From contig JAYZDB010000095.1 in NCBI GenBank assembly GCA_036338025.1, forward strand, positions 1 through 29,307: a DNA stretch of 29,307 nucleotides, in the 5' to 3' direction. This document shows positions 22,482 through 28,381 of the stretch, piece after piece. The notes beneath the pieces were generated by a model. That model was not told where the DNA came from. It saw only the letters and a program-made list of their open reading frames with translations, and did not search any database. A program made the translations under genes and the position numbers. The number at the start of each line of letters is the position of its first letter. The first letter of the stretch is position 1. Source of the stretch: JAYZDB01 sp036338025. Its GTDB lineage: Bacteria > Planctomycetota > UBA1135 > UBA2386.

Positions 22482-23471
22482 ATGACGCTTCGCACCCCGC
22501 TTCTTACCAGTCTCGCCGCCCTCTCCCTGTTCACCACGTTGCCGGCCCAAGGTGATGGGGCAGCGACGGTTTCGGGGAAGAGCCAGGCCAAGGCCCTGCC
22601 GAAGATCAAGCTGACAGAGCCCAAGAAGATCCTCTTCCTCTCCGGCCGCCGAAGTCACGGTTACGGCTCGCATGAGTTCAACGCTGGCAACCTCTTGATG
22701 GCGGAGCTGTTCCAGTCCCGGTTCTCCGGTCTGGAGACCAAGGTGTTCCTGAAGGGCGCGTGGCCCAAGCCAGAAGAGTTCAAGGATGTGGACTCCGTAG
22801 TGATCTTCTGCAACGGCGGGGGCGGTCACCTCGTCAACCGGCATCTCGAAGCATTCGACAAGCTGATGAAGAAGGGAGTTGGTGCTGCTTTCCTGCACTA
22901 TGGGGTGGAGACAGCGGACGGCCGTCCTGGCGCGATGTTTCTCGAGTGGATCGGCGGTCACTTCGAACGGCACTGGTCGGTTAATCCCCACTGGGTCGCA
23001 AAGTTCGCGAAGTTCCCTGACCACGCGATCTGCCGCGGCGTGAAGCCGTTCGAGGCGAATGACGAGTGGTACTTCCACATGCGGTTTCGTCCCAACATGG
23101 CGGGTGTCACTCCGATCCTCTCTGCTGTTGCACCGGCGAGCACCATGCGCCGCAAGGATGGTGCCCACAGCGGCAACCCTCATGTACGCAAAGCGGTCAA
23201 GGCCAAGATCCCTCAGCACCTCGCCTGGGCTTTTGAACGGCCCGATGGAGGGCGTGGCTTTGGCTTCACCGGCCTCCACCGTCATTGGAACTTCGGTGAT
23301 GACAACTTCCGCAAGGTGGTACTCAACGCGATTGCCTGGACCGCCAAGATCGAGATACCAAAGGCTGGGATTGTCACGCCGACTCCGACCCAGGCCGTCC
23401 TCGAAGCTAATCTGGACTATCCGAAACCCGGCAAGAAGAAGCCCCGCAAGAAGAAGTCCGGCAAGAAGTAG
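22482..23471 (+). CDS. Secreted ThuA domain protein with polylysine tail
   Basis: This 329-residue protein has a signal peptide (MTLRTPLLTSLAALSLFTTLPA, cleavage about residue 22). The central region matches ThuA, a class I glutamine amidotransferase-like fold linked to sugar metabolism (KKILFLSGRRSHGYGSHEFNAGN, VVIFCNGGGGHLV, VGAAFLHYGVE, GGHFERHW, GFGFTGLHRHWNFGDDNFRKVVLNAIAW). The biochemical activity of secreted planctomycete ThuA proteins is not established. The C-terminus is strongly basic (GKKKPRKKKSGKK), encoded by a 15-base repeat. An AAAGGA 3 nt before the ATG may act as a weak ribosome binding site, and TATATT lies 14 nt upstream. The 185-base upstream gap (22297-22481) otherwise shows nothing distinct. 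Confidence 0.88.
   Translation: MTLRTPLLTSLAALSLFTTLPAQGDGAATVSGKSQAKALPKIKLTEPKKILFLSGRRSHGYGSHEFNAGNLLMAELFQSRFSGLETKVFLKGAWPKPEEFKDVDSVVIFCNGGGGHLVNRHLEAFDKLMKKGVGAAFLHYGVETADGRPGAMFLEWIGGHFERHWSVNPHWVAKFAKFPDHAICRGVKPFEANDEWYFHMRFRPNMAGVTPILSAVAPASTMRRKDGAHSGNPHVRKAVKAKIPQHLAWAFERPDGGRGFGFTGLHRHWNFGDDNFRKVVLNAIAWTAKIEIPKAGIVTPTPTQAVLEANLDYPKPGKKKPRKKKSGKK
23431..23468 (+). repeat. 15-base tandem repeat encoding the basic tail of the ThuA protein
   Basis: GCAAGAAG recurs at 23431, 23446 and 23461, exactly 15 bases apart and in frame, giving GKKKP-RKKKS-GKK. There are about 2.6 copies. Confidence 0.75.
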
Positions 23472-23483
23472 CCAGTCAGTGGT

Positions 23484-23528
23484 CCAGGGGTTGCTGCCTC
23501 TTGGCGTGTGGGCGCAAGCCGACCCTGG
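23484..23528. terminator. Possible bidirectional terminator-like structure between convergent genes
   Basis: CCAGGG (23484-23489) can pair with CCCTGG (23523-23528). An internal stem CTTGGCG/CGCAAG with one bulge lies in the loop, in the 74-base gap between the convergent thuA-like and ASPIC genes. There is no T-run and the loop is long, so support is weak. Confidence 0.22.
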
Positions 23529-23545
23529 CCGCCCGTGGCAATGTC

Positions 23546-25021
23546 CTAGCGCGTTCGGCCAATCTGCTGCTTGATGATCACGGTGCAGTCAGTGCGGGTG
23601 CGGACGGTCTGCGTTGTGTTGTCGGGCCATCGGATTTCGAGCAGGACTTCGCCGCCGTGCTTCCCGAATCCGAAGTGGCAGGCAAGGTCGTTTTGGTTGC
23701 CCTCGCCGGTGCCGCCCGAGATCTGGCGTACCTGCATCGAACCACGGTGGTGGGCGCGCACCTGGGCGCCGATTGCAGCACGATTGCACGCGCCGACGCC
23801 ACGAAGGATAACCTTCAGTCGATGATGTCCATTGCCGCGGTTGCGGTACAGCTTGCCATGCGTCACCAGGTCGAGGTCGCCGTCATTGTCAAAGTCGCCC
23901 CACGCGGCCTGGTATGTCAAGCGTGATTGCACTCCGCTTGACTTGGTCACGTCAGTAAACCGCCAATCCCCGGTGTTGCGATAGAGCACGCTGTCATCAC
24001 GCGGGTAGACAGTGGTGAAGAACAGGTCGAGTAGGCCATCGTTGTCGAAGTCACCGAGTGCCGGGCTAGCGTACGACTCCTGCCACTTCAGGCCCGCGGT
24101 CTTGCTACGGTCCTCGAATTTCCAGTCGCCATCCGGCCCGAGGTTCTCCAGGAATTTTGGGCGGTCTTGGTAGTCCGGGGGGTGGCTGAAATTTCCGACG
24201 AACAGATCGAGGTGACCATCGCTGTCGAGATCACCGAACGCACTGCCGATGGTGTGGCCATAGTAACTTTGTTTTTCTTCGCCGTGGGCACCGACTGCCT
24301 CGGCGACCTCAACGAATTTCATCTTGGCTTCGGTGTTCCAGGCCCCTTTGTTTCGCCAGAGTTGGTTTGGTTGCAGTCGGTAGTTCGACACGTAGACATC
24401 GAGATAGCCATCCTCGTCGTAGTCTGCTGCGGTGATGCCCCGAGCACGAAGAACGCGATCCTGGGTACGCCACAGTTCACGGAAGGATTTCCCGCCCTGG
24501 TTCATGTAGATCACGTCCGGATACTCGGCTGAGGGCCAGATCTCGTAGCCACCGATAAACAGGTCGAGGAACCCATCGCGATCGAAGTCGCCCCACACCG
24601 CGCCACGGCATACGGTGGTTGTCCGTTTGGGCAGGATAGCGGTCACGTCGACGAATTTCTGGCCACCCTCGTTGTGCAGTAGCTTGCCGTCGCCCCAGCA
24701 GTAGATGTCGAGAAACCCGTCGTTGTCAAAGTCACCCCAGATGCCGCTCGATCCGTCACTCGGCATCGGGATCTTCGTGAACTTCACTCCACCTTCGTTG
24801 CGCCACAGGCTGCCACCACAATAGAGGTCGGCAAAACCATCGTTGTTGAAGTCCCCCCAGGCAGCGGCGCTGCTGTTGAGTGCGAGATTGAGTTCTTTGC
24901 TGGCGTCCTCGAAGGATGGACCTGAAGCGGAACCAGGAATTTGCGGCAACGGGGTCTCGAGGACGCCGGGCTGCACGACTGTGCAACCGCTGAGCAGGGC
25001 GATGCAGGCTACGTGGCGCAT
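23546..25021 (-). CDS. FG-GAP/VCBS repeat lipoprotein with C-terminal ASPIC/UnbV domain
   Basis: This 491-residue protein has a short signal ending in lipobox L-S-G-C13 (MRHVACIALLSGC), so it is a likely lipoprotein. Seven calcium-loop FG-GAP motifs form a beta-propeller: DFNNDGFADLY, DFDNDGFLDIY, DFDRDGFLDLF, DYDEDGYLDVY, DLDSDGHLDLF, DFDNDGLLDLF and DFDNDGDLDLV. The final roughly 100 residues are ASPIC/UnbV (AIGAQVRAHHRGSMQVRQISGG, CHFGFGKHGGEVLLEIRWPDNTTQTV). Integrin-alpha-like propellers of this kind mediate adhesion or ligand binding; the partner is unknown. It is divergent from the sulfatase (84-base gap). A TAGCATCC box sits directly upstream, with 6 nt between TAGCAT and the ATG. Confidence 0.9.
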   Translation of the reverse strand: MRHVACIALLSGCTVVQPGVLETPLPQIPGSASGPSFEDASKELNLALNSSAAAWGDFNNDGFADLYCGGSLWRNEGGVKFTKIPMPSDGSSGIWGDFDNDGFLDIYCWGDGKLLHNEGGQKFVDVTAILPKRTTTVCRGAVWGDFDRDGFLDLFIGGYEIWPSAEYPDVIYMNQGGKSFRELWRTQDRVLRARGITAADYDEDGYLDVYVSNYRLQPNQLWRNKGAWNTEAKMKFVEVAEAVGAHGEEKQSYYGHTIGSAFGDLDSDGHLDLFVGNFSHPPDYQDRPKFLENLGPDGDWKFEDRSKTAGLKWQESYASPALGDFDNDGLLDLFFTTVYPRDDSVLYRNTGDWRFTDVTKSSGVQSRLTYQAAWGDFDNDGDLDLVTHGKLYRNRGNGHHRLKVILRGVGACNRAAIGAQVRAHHRGSMQVRQISGGTGEGNQNDLACHFGFGKHGGEVLLEIRWPDNTTQTVRTRTDCTVIIKQQIGRTR

Positions 25022-25025
25022 TCGA

Positions 25026-25033
25026 GGATGCTA
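25026..25033 (-). promoter_or_regulatory. TAGCATCC start-proximal box (putative -10) of the ASPIC/UnbV gene
   Basis: The minus strand reads TGGTAGCATCC, which contains an extended TG-N-TANNNT form. The T ending TAGCAT is 6 nt before the ATG at 25021. This predicts transcription starting at or next to the start codon. Confidence 0.45.
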
Positions 25034-25067
25034 CCAAGTCGCGACTGTTTCGGGGCGAGTACCGCGC

Positions 25068-25073
25068 CATAAT
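25068..25073 (+). promoter_or_regulatory. Candidate -10 element CATAAT of the sulfatase gene
   Basis: CATAAT differs from TATAAT at one base and lies 32 nt before the ATG at 25106. That leaves a leader of roughly 25 nt holding the AGGAG site. No good -35 is visible. Confidence 0.3.
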
Positions 25074-25092
25074 GCCGGTGCCCAGTCCCCCT

Positions 25093-25097
25093 AGGAG
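25093..25097 (+). promoter_or_regulatory. Shine-Dalgarno AGGAG of the sulfatase gene
   Basis: AGGAG is followed by 8 nt and then the ATG at 25106. It is the clearest ribosome binding site in the window. It fixes the start and contrasts with the leaderless-looking neighbours. Confidence 0.65.
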
Positions 25098-25105
25098 TCA
25101 AACCC

Positions 25106-26434
25106 ATGGCCATCCGCATTTTCGCCATCTTGTCGTTTTTGATCATCGCCCCCTGTGCCGCGCAGGAAGCTGCGACACCGAGGCCGAACATAGTGCTGAT
25201 CATGGCCGACGACCTTGGTTACGAGTGCTTGTCTTGCAACGGTAGCAAGATGTATGAGACCCCTAACCTCGACAAGTTGGCAGCCAGTGGGATGCGATTT
25301 AAGCACGCTCACTCCCAGCCGATTTGCACCCCGTCCCGGGTGCAGATCATGACGGGGATCTACAACAACCGGAATTATGTCCGGTTTGGATACCTTGATC
25401 CGGAGGTGACAACATTTGGCAACCTGCTTCGCGACGCAGGTTATGCCACCTGTATCGCCGGCAAGTGGCAGCTGAAGGGCGGCTATGCCGGGGTGAAGAA
25501 ATTCGGCTTTGACCGCCATTGTCTGTGGCAGCTCAACCGGCGTCCGAGCCGTTATCCCAATCCAGGCTTGGAGATTGACGGCGAGCAGAAGGACTTCAAG
25601 AACGGTGAATTCGGGCCGGACGTGGTCACCGACTACATCTGTAAGTACCTCGAGGAGCGCAAGGGGAAGCAGCAACCGTTCTTGGTCTACTACCCGATGA
25701 TCTTGCCGCATTGGCCGTTCGTGCCGACACCGGGAAGCAAGGATTGGGATCCCAAGATGTGGCGCGACAAGAAGAACGAGCCGGGTGGTTACCGCACACA
25801 GAAGTACTGGGATGGCATGGTGCGGCACACCGACAAGATGGTCGGCAAGGTTGTCGACAAACTAGAAGAACTCGGCATGCGTGAAAACACCTTGGTGATC
25901 TTCACCGGTGACAATGGGACCTTCGCGCGCGTGACGTCGAAATTTGAAGGTCGTGACTACAAGGGCGGCAAGGGGACCACCAAGGATGCTGGCACGCATG
26001 TGCCTTTCTTCGCGAGTTGGCCGAAGGTGATCAAGGGCGGTCAGGTCCGCTCGGATATGGTCGACTTCAGCGACGTGTTGCCGACCCTCACGGACGCAGC
26101 GGGGTGTGGTGTGCCAAAGTCGCTGAAGATCGATGGAACGAGTCTGGCGCCGCTGTTCACCGATCAGGAACGGGTAAAGCCGTATGTCTACTGCTGGTAT
26201 CAGCGCAACGGCGTCCGCCAAAAGGCCCAGCAACTGGTGCGTACGCAGCGCTACAAGCTGTACGCCTCCGGCAAGTTGTTCGACATCCAGAAAGACCCGC
26301 TCGAAGCCTCACCCCTCGAAGCGTCAGCGATGAAGGAGGTCCACGAGGAGTTGGGTGCAGCACTTGCTCGGCATGTGAAGGACACTTTGACCGCGGATCC
26401 GATCCAGCAGGCCAAGCGCAAGAAGGGTAAGTAA
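25106..26434 (+). CDS. Secreted sulfatase (formylglycine-dependent, CTPSR type)
   Basis: This 442-residue type I sulfatase has a signal peptide (about residues 1-19). It hydrolyses sulfate esters, probably from sulfated glycans. Metal ligands D35-D36 lie in PNIVLIMADDLGYE. The formylglycine motif is C74-T-P-S-R78 (QPICTPSRVQIMTG), and C74 must be oxidised by a formylglycine-generating enzyme that is not in this window. H202 (LPHWPF) and D269-N270 (FTGDNG) complete the usual site. The second signature, normally GKWHxG, reads GKWQLK at 119-124, so the usual histidine is glutamine. The C-terminus is basic (QAKRKKGK). The start is fixed by a good AGGAG. It is divergent from the ASPIC lipoprotein and convergent with the iminopeptidase; the 66-base gap downstream shows no clear terminator. 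Confidence 0.93.
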   Translation: MAIRIFAILSFLIIAPCAAQEAATPRPNIVLIMADDLGYECLSCNGSKMYETPNLDKLAASGMRFKHAHSQPICTPSRVQIMTGIYNNRNYVRFGYLDPEVTTFGNLLRDAGYATCIAGKWQLKGGYAGVKKFGFDRHCLWQLNRRPSRYPNPGLEIDGEQKDFKNGEFGPDVVTDYICKYLEERKGKQQPFLVYYPMILPHWPFVPTPGSKDWDPKMWRDKKNEPGGYRTQKYWDGMVRHTDKMVGKVVDKLEELGMRENTLVIFTGDNGTFARVTSKFEGRDYKGGKGTTKDAGTHVPFFASWPKVIKGGQVRSDMVDFSDVLPTLTDAAGCGVPKSLKIDGTSLAPLFTDQERVKPYVYCWYQRNGVRQKAQQLVRTQRYKLYASGKLFDIQKDPLEASPLEASAMKEVHEELGAALARHVKDTLTADPIQQAKRKKGK

Positions 26435-26500
26435 CCTCAGGCCCGAACAGGGTGGCGTGCTCGGCGAAAGAGAGCGCGAAGTTCTCCCGCGGTGCTTTGA

Positions 26501-27490
26501 TCAGGATCGAAAACGGTCCGTCGCCTTGACGAGTTCGCTCTGATTCCCGGGCTCGAAGGCAGAGTGTCCCGCATCATCGACGAGAACCAAGTCACTCTCC
26601 GGCCAACGTCGGTAGAGGTCCCAGGCGCTCCTGGCCGGACATACAACGTCGTAGCGTCCTTGGACGACAACCGTGGGGATATGGCGGATCTTGTCGACAC
26701 CAGACAACAACTGGTCCTCGGTCTCGAAGAACCCGCCGTTTACGAAGTAGTGGCATTCGATGCGGGCGAATGCGACGGCGAATTCATCAGCGCCGGTTTC
26801 GGCGATCTTGTCTGCACTGGGGTAGAGCAAACTGGTGCTGCCTTCCCAGATCGACCATGCACGAGCCGCGGTCACCCGCGTGGCCTCGTCGTTGCTGGTC
26901 AGACGTCGGTAGTACGCGCTCATGAGGTCGCCACGTTCAACCTCGGGGATCGGCTCGAGATATTTCTCCCAGGCATCCGGATAGATGTGGCTGGCACCCT
27001 CTTGGTAGAACCAAAGTAATTCGGATCTCCGAAGCATGAAGATGCCGCGAAGCACCAACTCGGTGACGCGATCCGGATGCAATTGTGCGTAGCTCAGGCT
27101 GAGCGTGCTGCCCCACGATCCACCGAACACCTGCCACTTTTCGATCCCCAGGTAATCACGAATCCGCTCGATGTCGGCGACCAGGTGCCACGTCGTGTTG
27201 TCCTGCAAGCTGGCGTACGGCTTGCTGCGTCCACATCCACGCTGATCAAACAGGATGATGCGGTACACCTCAGGGTCGAAGAATCGACGGTATTTCTTGC
27301 CGGCTCCGCCGCCGGGGCCACCGTGCACGAACACCACCGGCTTGCCATCGGGATTGCCGCATTGTTCGTAGTAGATCTGGTGGTGGTCATCGACTGCGAG
27401 GTGTCCGTGGTCGAAAGGCTCGATCTCGGGATACAGTGGGTGAAGGTCATCGCGGACCGGGCCGAGGCTACTGGTGTGGGTGACGGGCAT
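26501..27490 (-). CDS. pip: Prolyl iminopeptidase (alpha/beta hydrolase, peptidase S33)
   Basis: This 329-residue cytoplasmic protein has no signal peptide. It removes N-terminal proline from peptides. Motifs are complete: LYPEIEPFDHGHLAVDD, oxyanion loop VFVHGGPGGGAG, ILFDQRGCGRS, nucleophile elbow GGSWGSTL, acid in QGRYDVVCP, and histidine in DDAGHSAFEP. The length fits the family (about 310-330). The start ATG at 27490 is chosen over the open frame to 27640 because the family N-terminus begins shortly after it. A near-consensus TACAAT also lies 6 nt before this ATG, which would make the mRNA leaderless. It is divergent from the peptidase C26 gene. Confidence 0.93.
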   Translation of the reverse strand: MPVTHTSSLGPVRDDLHPLYPEIEPFDHGHLAVDDHHQIYYEQCGNPDGKPVVFVHGGPGGGAGKKYRRFFDPEVYRIILFDQRGCGRSKPYASLQDNTTWHLVADIERIRDYLGIEKWQVFGGSWGSTLSLSYAQLHPDRVTELVLRGIFMLRRSELLWFYQEGASHIYPDAWEKYLEPIPEVERGDLMSAYYRRLTSNDEATRVTAARAWSIWEGSTSLLYPSADKIAETGADEFAVAFARIECHYFVNGGFFETEDQLLSGVDKIRHIPTVVVQGRYDVVCPARSAWDLYRRWPESDLVLVDDAGHSAFEPGNQSELVKATDRFRS

Positions 27491-27494
27491 CAGG

Positions 27495-27502
27495 GGATTG
27501 TA
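27495..27502 (-). promoter_or_regulatory. TACAATCC start-proximal box (putative -10) of pip
   Basis: The minus strand reads TACAATCC. TACAAT matches TATAAT at five of six bases and ends 6 nt before the ATG at 27490. It is the strongest single -10-like member of the TANNATCS set. Confidence 0.5.
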
Positions 27503-27566
27503 GCCAAGGTGTTGCCTCCTCCAGGCCACAAGATCTCTGGTGGTTGGAAGGGTTTGGCGAGAAGTC

Positions 27567-27583
27567 GGGGTCAAGAAGACCCC
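27567..27583. repeat. Hairpin GGGGTC-AAGAA-GACCCC in the divergent pip/C26 intergenic region
   Basis: A perfect 6-base stem with a 5-base loop lies 78 bases before the C26 start. A second inverted repeat follows 2 bases later. There is no T-run, so it is a candidate operator or leader structure. Confidence 0.35.
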
Positions 27584-27585
27584 AC

Positions 27586-27609
27586 CCGGTTTTCGAAGTG
27601 CGCAACCGG
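27586..27609. repeat. Inverted repeat CCGGTT-N12-AACCGG
   Basis: Perfect 6-base arms at 27586-27591 and 27604-27609 lie next to the preceding hairpin, between the divergent pip and C26 genes. A regulatory role is only a possibility. Confidence 0.3.
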
Positions 27610-27661
27610 CTTGGTCAGGGATCCCTCGACAGGCCCTCAATTTCTTCTAGTGTGTCGCCCG

Positions 27662-28378
27662 ATGGATGCTCCCCTGATCGGAATCAGTACCTATGGCCGG
27701 AACGCGGATCGGCACTTCTCGTTACCAGCCGAGTACGTGGAGTCGGTACGCAGGGCCGGTGGCATACCTGTCCTGATGCCGCCAGGCGAGCCGAGGCTGC
27801 ACGATTGGTTGGAAACGGTCGATGGCCTGATCATCGCCGGAGGCTGCGACGTAGAACCGCAACTCTATGGTGGAGTCGGACATGAGACCATCCAACTGGT
27901 TGACTCGGAGCGCGATCAGGACGAGGTTGCGCTGATCCACCAATCGGTGGAAATCGGCATGCCGATGCTTGCCGTGTGCCGTGGCTTGCAGGTTCTGAAC
28001 GTGGCGTTTGGTGGCGATCTCCACGCGGACATCCCGAGCGCCTTTCCGGATGCGATTGAGCACCGTCGGGTGGTGGGGGAAAACAAGAATGAACCAGAAC
28101 CACACGAGGTGACTCTGGACCCTGGATCACGCCTGGCTGAGGTAATGCAAGGCAGTCGGTTTGACGCGCCTTCGATGCACCACCAGGCGATCGATGAGCT
28201 CGGAGACGGCCTGGTGGTTGTGGGGCATGCGCCCGATGGCATCATCGAGGCCGTCGAGATGCCCGAGCACCCCTGGCTGCTTGCCGTGCAGTGGCACCCC
28301 GAACTAGCGGCTGCCGAGCAGCCCGAGCACCAGCGCCTGTTTGATGCTCTTGTACAGGCAGCGCAGGGAAACGAGTGA
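27662..28378 (+). CDS. Gamma-glutamyl hydrolase-like class I amidotransferase (peptidase C26)
   Basis: This 238-residue cytoplasmic protein resembles PuuD-type gamma-glutamyl-GABA hydrolases, which cleave gamma-glutamyl amide bonds. The catalytic triad is C106 in AVCRGLQVLNVAFGG, then H212 and E214 in QWHPE. Other family features are PLIGISTYGR at the N-terminus, DGLIIAGGCDVEPQLYG, and SMHHQAIDELGDGLVV. The frame is open much further upstream (to 27077), but that part is antisense to pip. The ATG at 27662 matches the family N-terminus and has TAGTGT 8 nt before it. The exact substrate is uncertain, since no other polyamine-degradation gene is visible. It ends 3 bases before the convergent phosphoesterase. 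Confidence 0.88.
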   Translation: MDAPLIGISTYGRNADRHFSLPAEYVESVRRAGGIPVLMPPGEPRLHDWLETVDGLIIAGGCDVEPQLYGGVGHETIQLVDSERDQDEVALIHQSVEIGMPMLAVCRGLQVLNVAFGGDLHADIPSAFPDAIEHRRVVGENKNEPEPHEVTLDPGSRLAEVMQGSRFDAPSMHHQAIDELGDGLVVVGHAPDGIIEAVEMPEHPWLLAVQWHPELAAAEQPEHQRLFDALVQAAQGNE

Positions 28379-28381
28379 GGT

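Noticed and set aside
22053..23285. 410-codon open frame on the minus strand
   Set aside because: It lies antisense to the ThuA and hydratase genes, which have clear family motifs. It shows no domain and reflects third-position GC bias.
23431..23468. Short repeats as a CRISPR-like array
   Set aside because: The 15-base units are in-frame lysine codons inside the ThuA coding region with no spacers.
27491..27640. Upstream extension of the pip reading frame
   Set aside because: It would add 50 residues with no family match and run across the divergent promoter region.
27077..27661. Upstream extension of the C26 reading frame
   Set aside because: The extra 195 codons are antisense to pip and match nothing. 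The family N-terminus begins at the ATG at 27662.
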